Shown here piece after piece: positions 53,272-63,327 of a DNA stretch of 64,000 nucleotides. The stretch spans positions 930,001-994,000 of the forward strand of contig CAWFXB010000001.1 of NCBI GenBank assembly GCA_963819755.1. Direction: 5' to 3'. Numbering within the stretch: position 1 is the stretch's first letter; the number at the start of each line of letters is the position of its first letter. The stretch is from VRUE01 sp963819755 (lineage in GTDB: Bacteria > Actinomycetota > Thermoleophilia > Solirubrobacterales > 70-9). The notes beneath the pieces are model-generated. The model worked only from the letters and a program-made list of their open reading frames with translations, ran no database searches and was not told where the DNA came from. A program made the position numbers and the translations under genes.

Positions 53272-54271
53272 AGAGCTCCTTGGGAACCGTCTTCAGCTCA
53301 GCCGTAGCCTCACTGATCTGTACCAGCTGTATATCGGTGCCACGCAGCGCGGTCATCATGCCCCAGTTGCCGTTGTGGGCCGCGTCGATCGCGTGCAGGC
53401 CGAAACGGGTCGCGAGGACCCGGTCGAAGGCCGTCGGCGTGCCGCCCCGCTGCACGTGGCCGAGTACGGTCGCCCGCGTCTCCTTGCCGGTCCGCTCCTC
53501 GATCTCGTGCTCGAGCCAGTGCGCTATGCCGCCCAGCCGGACGTGACCGAAGGCATCGAGCCCCTTGTCGCTGGTCTCAGGCATGCCACCCTTGGGCAGC
53601 GCCCCCTCGGAGACGACGACTATCGGCGCGAAGCGTGCCTCGAGTCGCCGCCCGACCAGCTCGCAGACCTCGTCCAGATCGAAGGGCTGCTCGGGGATGA
53701 GGATGACGTTGGCGCCGCCGGCGAGGCCGGCGTGAAAGGCGATCCAGCCGGCGTGGCGACCCATCACCTCGACGATCAGCACGCGGTGGTGGCTGTCGGC
53801 CGTGGTGTGGAGACGGTCGATCGCCTCCATCGCGATGTTGACCGCGGTATCGAAGCCAAAGGTGTAGTCGGTGGCGCTGAGGTCGTTGTCGATCGTCTTC
53901 GGCACGCCGACCACCCGTACGCCGTGCTCCCCGTGCAGCCTGGCGGCAACGCCAAGCGTGTCCTCGCCGCCGATCGCGATCAGGCCATCGACCCCTTCGC
54001 TCGCGATGTTCTCGACGATCCGCTCGGGCCCACCGTCCTCCTTGAAGGGGTTGGTCCGCGACGAGCCGAGGATGGTCCCGCCGCGCGGCAGGATGCCGCG
54101 CACCTCGGGCACCCCGAGCGGCCGGCTGTCGCGGGTCAAAGGCCCGTGCCAGCCATCGCGGTAGCCGACGAACTCGTGATCGAGATGTTCGACGCCCTTG
54201 CGGACGATCGCCCGGATCACCGCGTTGAGTCCGGGACAGTCGCCCCCGCCGGTGAGCACGCCAATCCGCAT
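53243..54271 (-). CDS. pfkA: 6-phosphofructokinase, with residues typical of the PPi-dependent type
   Basis: 342 residues. N-terminal GGGDCPGLNAVIR is the phosphate-donor loop. The second signature is G101-G102-E103-D104-T105 and the catalytic loop GVPKTIDND has K125. In the family, Asp and Lys at these two places (E. coli positions 104 and 124, both Gly in the ATP enzyme) favour pyrophosphate over ATP. So it may be a reversible PPi-phosphofructokinase. The catalytic TIDND aspartate and EVMGRHAGWIA substrate loop are intact. It is followed on the same strand by inverted repeat B. Confidence 0.93.
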   Translation of the reverse strand: MRIGVLTGGGDCPGLNAVIRAIVRKGVEHLDHEFVGYRDGWHGPLTRDSRPLGVPEVRGILPRGGTILGSSRTNPFKEDGGPERIVENIASEGVDGLIAIGGEDTLGVAARLHGEHGVRVVGVPKTIDNDLSATDYTFGFDTAVNIAMEAIDRLHTTADSHHRVLIVEVMGRHAGWIAFHAGLAGGANVILIPEQPFDLDEVCELVGRRLEARFAPIVVVSEGALPKGGMPETSDKGLDAFGHVRLGGIAHWLEHEIEERTGKETRATVLGHVQRGGTPTAFDRVLATRFGLHAIDAAHNGNWGMMTALRGTDIQLVQISEATAELKTVPKELYEEAEVFFG

Positions 54272-54307
54272 TACTCTTCAGCTTACGCAGGCAACAGAAG
54301 GAGTGAG

Positions 54308-55123
54308 ATGAGCGACGCAGTCGATCTGGACGCAGTCAGGAAAGCACAACAACAGACCTGGTCCGAGGGCGATTTCGCGATGGTCGCCAACCTCGTGATG
54401 ATGCCCTCCGAACAGCTCGCCGAGACGCTGGAGATCATCCCCGGCGAGCGCGTCCTCGACGTTGCCTGCGGCAGTGGCAATGCCGCCCTCGCGGCGGCGC
54501 GGCGCTCCTGGGGCGACGTCGTCGGAGTCGATTTCGTCCCGGCCCTGCTCGAGCGTGGCCGCGAGCGGGCGGCGGCGGAGCGCCTCGACGTCGAGTTCGT
54601 CGAGGGCGACGCCGCGGAGCTGCCCTTCGGCGAGGCCGAGTTCGACGTGGTCACGTCCGTCTTCGGGGCGATGTTCGCCCCCGATCAGGAGAAGACCGCG
54701 GCGGAGCTGCTGCGTGTCTGCAAGCCGGGCGGCCGGATCGGCATGGGCAACTGGACGCCGGACGGAGGGGTCGGGGGAATGTTCATGACGGTCGCAAAGC
54801 ACGCCCCGCCGCCGCCGGGCCTCAACCCACCCCTGCTCTGGGGCACCGAGGAGCGGCTTCGCCAGCTGTTCGGCGACGGGATCTCGGACCTGCGCATCGA
54901 GCGGCGCATCTCGCGCCAGCCCTTCCGCTCCGCCGATCACTACCTCGACTTCTTCCGCACCTACTTCGGCCCGGTCAAAGTCGCCTTCGAACGGGTGGGC
55001 AGCGAGGGAGAAGAAGCACTCGATCGCGACCTGCGCGCCTACCTGGACCAGGCGAACACGGCCGGCGAGAAGGCGCTTGTGCTCGAGGCGGAGTACCTCG
55101 AGGTAATCGCAACCCGAGCCTGA
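54308..55123 (+). CDS. Class I SAM-dependent methyltransferase
   Basis: 271 residues with the Rossmann SAM-binding motif I RVLDVACGSGNAALAAARR, the acidic VVGVDFVPALLERGR and motif post-I/II EFDVVTSVFGAMFAPDQ, KPGGRIGMGNW. It resembles UbiE/small-molecule methyltransferases; substrate unknown. The ATG at 54308 follows GAGTGAG and is 36 bases from the divergent pfkA start. Confidence 0.85.
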   Translation: MSDAVDLDAVRKAQQQTWSEGDFAMVANLVMMPSEQLAETLEIIPGERVLDVACGSGNAALAAARRSWGDVVGVDFVPALLERGRERAAAERLDVEFVEGDAAELPFGEAEFDVVTSVFGAMFAPDQEKTAAELLRVCKPGGRIGMGNWTPDGGVGGMFMTVAKHAPPPPGLNPPLLWGTEERLRQLFGDGISDLRIERRISRQPFRSADHYLDFFRTYFGPVKVAFERVGSEGEEALDRDLRAYLDQANTAGEKALVLEAEYLEVIATRA

Positions 55124-55136
55124 AGCGATCGGGCCG

Positions 55137-55289
55137 TCAGGAGCTGCTGGGCTTGAAGACCCGGATCGTCGCGCCGATCAGCAAGACGCCGAAGAAGATC
55201 AGCCCGGCAACGCCGCCGCCCTGGCCAAGCCAGGCGTAGACGACGGTCGTGGCGCCGAGTGCGAGAAAAAGGCTGACAACCAGTCCCAT
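55137..55289 (-). CDS. 50-residue double-TM membrane protein
   Basis: The frame starts MGLVVSLFLALGATTVVYAW, continues through a glycine-rich turn (LGQGGG) to a second helix (VAGLIFFGVLLIGATI) and ends RVFKPSSS with TGA at 55137. It lies 29 bases after the trpA stop on the same strand, so it may be the last cistron of the trp operon. No family is recognised. The compact two-helix hairpin and proper ends argue for a real gene. Confidence 0.6.
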   Translation of the reverse strand: MGLVVSLFLALGATTVVYAWLGQGGGVAGLIFFGVLLIGATIRVFKPSSS

Positions 55290-55318
55290 GCGGCCGGAAT
55301 CCTAGTAGAAGCCGCGGT

Positions 55319-56184
55319 CTACGCGACGAGCGCAGCAAGAGAGTCCCGCAGGAAGTCGGCGACCGCATCGCTGGCGGATTCAGCTGAGCCCGCCTCACCG
55401 GCGGCGCGGACCAAGCGGCTGCCGACGATCACGCCGTCGGCAATTTCGCCTACTTCGGCGACCTGCTCGGGCGTGCCGATACCGAAGCCGACCGCGACAG
55501 GAACTTTGGCCCCTGCCTTGGTTGCGGCAACCAGCTCAGCGAGACCCTCCGGCAGCTGCTGCCGCTCGCCGGTCGTGCCCACCGAAGAGACGACGTAGAC
55601 GAAGCCCTGGGCAGCCGCGCAGATGCGAGCGCGGCGCTCGGGCGGAGTGGTCGGTGCCAGCAACGGGACGAGCGCCAGTCCAGCGCCGGAAAGGGCCTCG
55701 CGAACCTCATCGGCCTCGTCTAGCGGCAGGTCAGGAACGATCGCCCCAACTGCCCCTGCAGCGGCAGCGCGCCGAGCAAACTCAGCTGCACCTCCGTGCG
55801 CGAGCACCATGTTGGAGTAGACCATCAGCACAACCGGGATCCGCTCAGACACGGACGAGCAAACCTCAAGCGTGCTCTTCAGGGTTGCACCGGCGGCCAA
55901 AGCGTCGGTGGCAGCCGCGTGGATAAGCGGCCCATCGGCAAGCGGATCCGAGAAGGGCACCCCAAGCTCGATCAAATCGGCCCCAGCGTCCACATAGGCA
56001 GCAGCTATCGCAAGCGAAGACTCCTGGTCGGGAAAGCCACCCATCATGTAGGGCATAAGGGCAGCCCTCCCGCTCTCACCAGCTTCTCCAAAAGCGCGGG
56101 CGATCCGCTCAGGTCCCGTGGGCGCTTGCGAAGAGGGACTCGGGGGGTGGCTCGACGGAGCCTCCACGCTGTTGCTCCGGCGAG

Positions 56185-56188
<4 letters not shown>
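55319..56188 (-). CDS. trpA: Tryptophan synthase alpha subunit
   Basis: Splits indole-3-glycerol phosphate to indole, which passes to TrpB. Catalytic residues are in RAALMPYMMGGFPD (Glu replaced region Met-Met-Gly typical) and LIELGVPFSDPLADGP (Asp), with the later phosphate loop near VGFGIGTPEQ. The GTG at 56188 overlaps the trpB stop (GTGA). The first ~25 residues (TRRSNSVEAPSSHPPSPSSQ) are extra compared with the family and are encoded by inverted repeat D. Codon choice near the 5' end is unlike that of trpB. Confidence 0.93.

Positions 56189-56202
<14 letters not shown>
56133..56202. repeat. Inverted repeat D across the trpB/trpA junction
   Basis: Outer arms 56133-56149 and 56186-56202 are perfect 17-mers (GAGGGACTCGGGGGGTG and complement). 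They continue inward as CTCG(a)CGGAGC/GCTCCGGCGAG to give 29-bp arms (56133-56161, 56174-56202) with two mismatches and a 12-base loop. It holds the trpB stop, a GGGAGGG Shine-Dalgarno and the trpA start. Confidence 0.75.
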
Positions 56203-57365
<1,163 letters not shown>

Positions 57366-57369
<4 letters not shown>

Positions 57370-58001
57370 CTGGCGCTAACGCTAGCCGTCTGCGCCGCCT
57401 CGAAGAAAGCGGTCATCGCTGCATGGTCCTTGCGGCCGGGCTCGGCCTCGACGCCGCTGGCGACGTCGACCGCGTAGGGACGGGTGACGGCGATCGCCTC
57501 GGCGACGTTTTCAGGGCGCAGGCCACCGGCGACGATCGCCGGAATCTCAGAACGACGCTCGCCCAGCAGGCCCCAATCGAAGCTCTCGCCGGTACCGCCC
57601 CAAAGCCCTTGCGTGCCCTTGTCGAAGAGATGGAAGTCGGTCCGAAACGCCTCCGCCGCATGAACGTCGGCCGCACTCGAAACATGAACCGCCTTGATCA
57701 CCTTGACCCCGGTTTTGCGAGCCACCTCGCCGCAGAAAGAAGGCCCCTCTTCCCCATTCAGCTGAACCATCGTCAACCCAGCGTCCTCAACCGCCTTGGC
57801 AACCTCATCCAGCTCCGGATTCACAAAAACGCCCACAACCTCACACTTCCGCCGAAAAGCAGCAGAGATCCGCACAGCCTCCTCAGCCGCACAAGCCCTC
57901 GGACTCTCAGCGAAGTGGATAAGCCCGATCCCCCAAGCTCCCAGCCTCACAGCCTCGGCGGCGTCATCCAAATTCGTGATCCCACAGATCTTCACGCGCA
58001 T
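57366..58001 (-). CDS. trpF: Phosphoribosylanthranilate isomerase
   Basis: Amadori rearrangement in tryptophan synthesis. The 211-residue barrel begins VKICGITN with the catalytic cysteine, has VGVFVN and QLNGEE, and the Asp near the C-terminus in AVDVASGVEAEPGRKDH. ATG at 58001. The first ~100 codons use T-ending codons (GTT, GAT, GCT) noticeably more than neighbours. Repeat C lies in its upstream leader, between it and htrA. Confidence 0.95.
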
Positions 58002-58017
58002 GAACTAAGCGTACGCG

Positions 58018-58122
58018 AGAGGACCGGGTGTCCCCCCGCGGCAACTTGTGAGCCGGCTAAGCGACCGCGCCCTGGCAAAAGTCCTCAGCGGCGGGTTGCG
58101 GCGGGGGGACGCCCGGTCCTCT
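58018..58122. repeat. Long inverted repeat C between htrA and trpF
   Basis: Arms 58018-58045 and 58095-58122 (28 bp, two mismatches), left arm starting AGAGGACCGGGTGTCCCCCC. The 49-base loop, with the end of the left arm, contains AACTTGTGAGCCGGC at 58043-58057, identical to repeat B. The right arm overlaps the htrA stop codon. It could end the htrA message or form a trpF leader structure. Confidence 0.75.
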
Positions 58123-59329
58123 ACCGCGACGGCACTTCTTCAGCCGAGGCGGGACGCACCCCAAGCGTCACGTCGATCGTCTGCGGCTTCCCGTCCCGAT
58201 CGACCGTAAGTTCCATCTTGTCTCCCGGCGAAGCGGCGTTGACCGCGTTGATCACGTCTTCCATGCCAGTGATCTTCTTGCCGTTGACTTCTGTGATCAC
58301 GTCGCCGCCGAGCCTGAAGCTGGCGCCTTCGATCGTCGCCGAGGTGTCGCCACCCTTGATCCCCGCTTCGTCGGCCGGGCCGCCCTTGACGACTTCGTTG
58401 ACCAGCACGCCCTCTTCCTCGGGCAGCTTCAGCGCTTTGGCCAGATCGGGCGTGATGCTGCCGCCGCTGATGCCGAGGTAGGCATGCTTGATTTCGCCGT
58501 GCTCCTCGATCTGCTGCACGACTTCGCGCGCCGTGTCAATCGGGACCGCAAAGCCGATGCCGACGTTGCCGTCGCCGCTGCCGCCGGTCTGGATCTGGGA
58601 GTTGATCCCGATCACCTTTCCTTCGGATTCGATCAAGGGCCCGCCGGAGTTGCCGGGGTTGATCGCCGCATCGGTCTGGATCACGTGCGAGATCGAGAAC
58701 CCGTTGGGCGCCTGGATCTGGCGCTGGATGGCGGAGACGATGCCCGCCGTAACCGTCCGGTCGAGGCCGAACGGGTTGCCGATCGCGACGACCGGTTCGC
58801 CGACCTCGACCTTCGAGGAGTCGCCCAGCACCAGCGGATGGAGGCTGCTCGCCGGCGCTTCGACCTTGAGCAGCGCCACGTCGGTGGCCGGGTCGGTGCC
58901 GACGACTTCGGCGGTGTAGGTCTTGTCGGAGGAGCCCAATTTCACTTCCACCCGGTCGGCGCCTTCGACCACGTGGTTGTTGGTGAGGACGTGGCCTTCG
59001 GTGTCGATCAGTATCCCCGAGCCGGTCGCGACCCCACCCCCTTCGGCTTCCCCGAACGGGCTGAGCCCAGAGGATTCTTTCGGCTTCAGCTGAGAGGAGA
59101 TGAAGGCGACCCCCTGTCCGTCGCGGCGGTATATCTGGTTGACGCGATTGCTTTCGTCGCTTGCTTCGTTGGCATCGACCGGAGCGGCCAGCGGTTCGGC
59201 GACGGTGACGGTCGAGCCGTTGTCGTCAGCATGGATCCAGCCGGCGGCGATCGCCACCCAACCGAAGGCCGCGACGACGACGCCGCCGAGAAGGGCAGAA
59301 CCGAATGAGCTGCGTAGGAAGTTCTTCAT
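58121..59329 (-). CDS. Membrane-anchored HtrA/DegP-like serine protease with PDZ domain
   Basis: 402 residues: one N-terminal membrane helix (~10-31), an acidic linker, a trypsin-like domain with H119 (TNNHVVEGAD), D150 (DPATDVALLKV) and S228 (NPGNSGGPL), and one PDZ domain at ~285-385 (LPEEEGVLVNEVVKGGPADE). The type degrades or refolds damaged extracytoplasmic proteins. It interrupts the trp genes between trpC and trpF, with a 60-base upstream gap and repeat C downstream, so it likely has its own unit. GAA codons are more frequent than in the trp genes. Confidence 0.92.
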   Translation of the reverse strand: MKNFLRSSFGSALLGGVVVAAFGWVAIAAGWIHADDNGSTVTVAEPLAAPVDANEASDESNRVNQIYRRDGQGVAFISSQLKPKESSGLSPFGEAEGGGVATGSGILIDTEGHVLTNNHVVEGADRVEVKLGSSDKTYTAEVVGTDPATDVALLKVEAPASSLHPLVLGDSSKVEVGEPVVAIGNPFGLDRTVTAGIVSAIQRQIQAPNGFSISHVIQTDAAINPGNSGGPLIESEGKVIGINSQIQTGGSGDGNVGIGFAVPIDTAREVVQQIEEHGEIKHAYLGISGGSITPDLAKALKLPEEEGVLVNEVVKGGPADEAGIKGGDTSATIEGASFRLGGDVITEVNGKKITGMEDVINAVNAASPGDKMELTVDRDGKPQTIDVTLGVRPASAEEVPSR

Positions 59330-59389
59330 TGGGAACGATGATCCGGAACGTCCCCAAAGTTCTTCTAAAAAGTGCAGCCGAGCTCGGGC

Positions 59390-60196
59390 TCAGGGCAGAT
59401 GGTGCTCGCGAGTGCCATCGTCAGCACCGGTCAGATCGCGGGCAAGCGCCTCCGGCTCGGCGGAGCTCATCAGCGCCGAGCCGATCAACACCGCATCGAC
59501 GCCAACCCGCTCCAGCTCTTCCAGCTCGGCGCGCGTGGAGATTCCGCTCTCGGCGACGACCGTCTTCCCCGCCGGCACGTCGGGCATCAGCTCGTAGGTG
59601 GTGGCGACGTCGACGGTCCCCTCCTCCAGGTTGCGATTGTTGATCCCGATCACGTCGGCGTCGAGCTGCAGCGCCCGCTCGAGCTCCTCCTCGTCGTGGA
59701 CCTCGACCAGGCAGTCGAGGTCCAGGCCCCGAGCCACCTCGTACATCTCCCGCAGCGCCTCGTCGTCGAGTGCCCTGACGATCAGCAGCACCGCGTCGGC
59801 GCCATTGACCGCCGCCTCGAAGAGCTGGTAGGGGTCGACGATGAAGTCCTTGCGCAGGATCGGCAGGCTGCAGGCGGCGCGGGCAGCGCGCAGATCCTCG
59901 AGCGAGCCACCGAAGTGCAGTTCGTCGGTCAGCACCGAGAGCGCCGCCGCCCCGCCGCGCTCGTAGGCGCCGACCTGCTCGGCAACGGTCGCGGTCGCCG
60001 AGATCTCCCCGGCACTCGGCGAGCGCCGCTTGAACTCGGCGATCAGGGAAAGGCCGGGGCGGACCAGCGCCTCGCTGAACGGCCGGTCGTCGCCGCGGCC
60101 GGTAAGCCTCGACTCGAGTTCCGCCTGGGACGTACTGCTGCGGCGTTCCTCCACCCCGGCCCGCGCCGCGGCGATCAGCTGCTCGATCATTCCCAC
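59390..60196 (-). CDS. trpC: Indole-3-glycerol phosphate synthase
   Basis: Ring closure of CdRP to indole-3-glycerol phosphate. The barrel signatures are LIAEFKRRSPSAGEI, ILRKDFIVDPYQLFEA (catalytic Lys), VEVHDEEELERAL, GINNRNLEEGTVD and VAESGIST. The 268 residues are usual. The start at 60196 is GTG or nearby; it is 14 bp after trpD. No fused TrpF. Confidence 0.96.
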   Translation of the reverse strand: MGMIEQLIAAARAGVEERRSSTSQAELESRLTGRGDDRPFSEALVRPGLSLIAEFKRRSPSAGEISATATVAEQVGAYERGGAAALSVLTDELHFGGSLEDLRAARAACSLPILRKDFIVDPYQLFEAAVNGADAVLLIVRALDDEALREMYEVARGLDLDCLVEVHDEEELERALQLDADVIGINNRNLEEGTVDVATTYELMPDVPAGKTVVAESGISTRAELEELERVGVDAVLIGSALMSSAEPEALARDLTGADDGTREHHLP

Positions 60197-60210
60197 GTGA
60201 AATACAAAGC

Positions 60211-61239
60211 CTAGAGGGACAGGCGGGCGGTCGTTGCAACCAGGCGCTCAAGCAGATCACGAGCGGCACCGCTGTCGATTGCCGCGGCGGCCTTCTCGAC
60301 GCCCTCGCCGGGGCTGGCGGCGAGACCGCCGACGTAGATCGCGGCGCCGGCGTTGAGCACGACCAGGTCGCGGCGGGCGCCGCTCTCGCCGGCCAGGACC
60401 GCGCGCGAAGCGGCGGCGTTCTCCTCGGGACTGCCGCCGGCGACCTGCTCCAGCTCCGCCGTGCCCAGGCCGAATTCGCCCGGCTCGACGAACCACTCCT
60501 CGGTGCGTCCTTCGGCGACCTCGATCACCCGCGTGCGAGCCGAGATCGAGAGCTCGTCGACGCCGTCCTCGGCGGCGACGACCATCGCCCGCACACTGCC
60601 CAACCCAACCAGCGCCTCGGCAATCGTCTCCTGGTAGTGGCGGTCGGAGACGCCGAGCAGCTGACGCTCGGCACCGGCCGGGTTGGTCAGCGGGCCGAGG
60701 AAGTTGAAGATCGTGCGCACGCCGAGCGCCTTGCGAACCGGAACCACATGCGCCATGGCGGCGTGGTGGCGGGGCGCGAACATGAAGCCGAAGCCGACCT
60801 CGTCGATGCAGAGCCCCACCTTCGCCGGGTCGAGCTCGATCTCGACGCCGAGCGCTTCCAGCAGGTCGGCCGAGCCGCAGCGGCTGGTGTTCGAGCGATT
60901 GCCGTGCTTGGCGACCGCGCAGCCGGCGCCCGCGGCGACCAGCGCCGCCGTGGTCGAGACGTTGAAGGTCGATGGGCCGCCGCCGGTGCCGGCGGTGTCG
61001 ACGAGGTCTTCGCGCGAGGTCTCGACGGCGGCGGCGAGCGAGCGCATCGTCCGTGCCAGGCCGACCAGCTCGGGCACCGTCTCGCCCTTCGCCCGCAGGG
61101 CGATCAGGAAGGCGCCCGCCTGAACCTCGTCGGTCCGCCCCTCCATGATCTCGGCCAGGACCGCGGCGGCGTGATCGGTGGTCAGGTGGTCGCCGCTGCA
61201 GACCGCGTCGATCGCCCTGCTGACGATGTCGTTGGGCAT
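60211..61239 (-). CDS. trpD: Anthranilate phosphoribosyltransferase
   Basis: Transfers phosphoribose from PRPP to anthranilate. PRPP-loop VDTAGTGGGPSTFNVST and KHGNRSNTSRCGSADLLEALG are present, as is RTIFNFLGPLTNPAGA. The 342-residue length is typical; no fused glutaminase. ATG at 61239 is 2 bp after trpG. Confidence 0.96.
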   Translation of the reverse strand: MPNDIVSRAIDAVCSGDHLTTDHAAAVLAEIMEGRTDEVQAGAFLIALRAKGETVPELVGLARTMRSLAAAVETSREDLVDTAGTGGGPSTFNVSTTAALVAAGAGCAVAKHGNRSNTSRCGSADLLEALGVEIELDPAKVGLCIDEVGFGFMFAPRHHAAMAHVVPVRKALGVRTIFNFLGPLTNPAGAERQLLGVSDRHYQETIAEALVGLGSVRAMVVAAEDGVDELSISARTRVIEVAEGRTEEWFVEPGEFGLGTAELEQVAGGSPEENAAASRAVLAGESGARRDLVVLNAGAAIYVGGLAASPGEGVEKAAAAIDSGAARDLLERLVATTARLSL

Positions 61240-61241
61240 GC

Positions 61242-61808
61242 CTACGAATCCTCGCCGAGGAAGTTCGCCAGCAGGTGCTTGCCCTGCGGGGTGAGGACCG
61301 ACTCGGGGTGGAACTGGACGCCCTCGGCCGGCAGCTCGCGGTGGCGGGCGCCCATCACGACGTCACCGAGGCTGGCGCTCAGCTCGAGCTCGTCGGGCAG
61401 GTCGGGGTCGGCGACGAGCGAGTGGTAGCGGCCCGCGACCAGCGGGCTGGGCACCCCCGCGAAGATCCCCTTGCCATCGTGGGCGACCTCGGCCTCCTTG
61501 CCGTGGATCGGGTCACCGAGCACGGTGCGACCGCCAAATGCCTCGACCAGCGACTGGTGCCCGAGGCAGACGCCCAGCACGGGGGTGCCAGCTTCCGCAA
61601 AGCGGCGGATCGCCTCGACGGAGATGCCGGCCTCAGTGGGCGTACAGGGCCCCGGCGAGACGACGAGGCGATCGGCTTCGCGCTCGAGCAGCTCGCCGAC
61701 CTCGGCGCGGTCGTTGCGGACCACGTCGATCTCCCCCCCCAGCTCGCCCAGGTACTGGACGAGGTTGTAGGTGAAGCTGTCGTAGTTGTCGATGACGAGG
61801 ACTTTCAT
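61242..61808 (-). CDS. trpG: Anthranilate synthase glutaminase component
   Basis: Supplies ammonia from glutamine to TrpE. The 188-residue class I glutaminase starts MKVLVIDNYDSFTYNLVQYL; nucleophile C81 lies in GVCLGHQ, and the His/Glu pair in ELPAEGVQFHPESVLTPQG. ATG at 61808, 7 bp after trpE. It could also serve PabB in folate synthesis, as is common when only one copy exists. Confidence 0.95.
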   Translation of the reverse strand: MKVLVIDNYDSFTYNLVQYLGELGGEIDVVRNDRAEVGELLEREADRLVVSPGPCTPTEAGISVEAIRRFAEAGTPVLGVCLGHQSLVEAFGGRTVLGDPIHGKEAEVAHDGKGIFAGVPSPLVAGRYHSLVADPDLPDELELSASLGDVVMGARHRELPAEGVQFHPESVLTPQGKHLLANFLGEDS

Positions 61809-61815
61809 GGGCGAG

Positions 61816-63327
61816 TCACGGCCAGTCCGGTTGCTCGCAGGCCAGCTCGACCGCGCGGAAGACCGCCTTGGCCTTGTTGACCGACTCGTTGTACTCGTAG
61901 GCCGGCTTGGCGTCGGCGACCGTGCCACCGCCGGCCTGCACATGGACCTGGCCGTCCTTGACGACGACCGTGCGGATGTGGATCGCCGTGTCGAGGTCGC
62001 CGTTCCAGGAGAGGTAGCCGATCGCACCGCCGTAGGAGCAGCGCTTGACCGGCTCCAGCTCGTCGATGATCTGCATCGCCCGCACCTTGGGCGCGCCGGA
62101 GAGCGTCCCGGCCGGCAGCGCCGAGCGCAGCACGTCCATCGCCCCGACCCCCTCGCGCAGCGTCCCCGAGACCTGGCTGACGATGTGGAGGACGTGCGAG
62201 TAGGTCTCGACGACCATCAGCTCGTCGACGCCGACCGAGCCGTACTCGCAGACCCGGCCGAGGTCGTTGCGGCCGAGGTCGACCAGCATCACGTGCTCGG
62301 CCCGCTCCTTGGGGTCGTTGACGAGCCGCTCGGCGAGGCGACGGTCCTCCTCCTCGTCGCTGCCGCGCGGGTAGGTGCCGGCGATCGGCCGCGTCTCCAC
62401 CCGCCGCCCCTGCACCTTGACCAGCGGCTCGGGCGAAGCGCCGGCGATCTGGAAGTCGCCGAACTCGAGGAAGTACATGTAGGGGGAGGGATTGACCGCG
62501 CGCAGGCCGCGGTAGACCGAGAAGGCCTCGACCGGGGCCGGAGCGGAGAAGCGCTGGGAGGGGACGACCTGGAAGGCGTCGCCGGCGTGGACGTACTCGA
62601 CGATCCGCTCCACCGCCGCTTCGAACTCCTCGCGCTCCATGCCGGAGACGAAGCGCGGGGGCTCGGCAACCGCGGGGCTCGCCGGCGCCGGCACGGCCCC
62701 CCGCAGGCGCTCGCGCACCTCGGCGATCGTCGCCACCGAGCGCTCGTAGGCGGCGTCGATCCCACCCTCGTCATCGGCGAAGGCGCAGGACATGATCGTC
62801 AGCTCGTGGCGCAGGTGGTCGAAGACGAGCAGGACGTCGGTGATCATCAGCGCCATGTCGGGTAGCCCGAGCGGGTCGGGGTTGGGCTCGGCGAGCGGCT
62901 CCACCGTGCGCACCAGGTCATAGCCGAAGAAACCGACGGCGCCACCGGCAAAGGGCGGCAGGCCCTCGACCGGGGCGAGCCGGAAGCGGGCGAGGCTCTC
63001 GGCGACGGCGGCGTAGGGGTCCGCCGCCTCGCGATCCTCCCCGCCCGTCTCGCTCAGGACTCCGTCGTCCCAGCGCAGCACGGAACGGGGGCGGATGCCG
63101 ACGAAGGAATAGCGGCCCACCTGGCCCTGCTCAGCCGACTCCAAGAGGAAGCAGGGCGCCCCCCCGGGCTCCCCGGCGCGCAGCTTGAGAAAAGCCGAGA
63201 CCGGCGTCTCGCAGTCGTCGACGAAGCATGTGCGGATGGGGACGACGTTGCCCTCGGCGGCGAGCACCCGAGCCTCGTCGAGGCTGGGCTCGATCCGCAG
63301 CTCGGCGGTGTCAGCTGCGACGGCCAT
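61816..63327 (-). CDS. trpE: Anthranilate synthase component I
   Basis: Chorismate to anthranilate. 503 residues. The feedback-site region has LLESAEQGQVGRYSFVGI (a Ser in the tryptophan pocket motif LLESAE), and the catalytic domain shows PSPYMYFLEF, TRPIAGTYPRG and DLGRNDLGRV, and SGAPKVRAMQIIDELEP. ATG at 63327 overlaps the hisIE end by 17 bases. No leader peptide or attenuator is in front, since hisIE directly precedes it. Confidence 0.96.
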   Translation of the reverse strand: MAVAADTAELRIEPSLDEARVLAAEGNVVPIRTCFVDDCETPVSAFLKLRAGEPGGAPCFLLESAEQGQVGRYSFVGIRPRSVLRWDDGVLSETGGEDREAADPYAAVAESLARFRLAPVEGLPPFAGGAVGFFGYDLVRTVEPLAEPNPDPLGLPDMALMITDVLLVFDHLRHELTIMSCAFADDEGGIDAAYERSVATIAEVRERLRGAVPAPASPAVAEPPRFVSGMEREEFEAAVERIVEYVHAGDAFQVVPSQRFSAPAPVEAFSVYRGLRAVNPSPYMYFLEFGDFQIAGASPEPLVKVQGRRVETRPIAGTYPRGSDEEEDRRLAERLVNDPKERAEHVMLVDLGRNDLGRVCEYGSVGVDELMVVETYSHVLHIVSQVSGTLREGVGAMDVLRSALPAGTLSGAPKVRAMQIIDELEPVKRCSYGGAIGYLSWNGDLDTAIHIRTVVVKDGQVHVQAGGGTVADAKPAYEYNESVNKAKAVFRAVELACEQPDWP

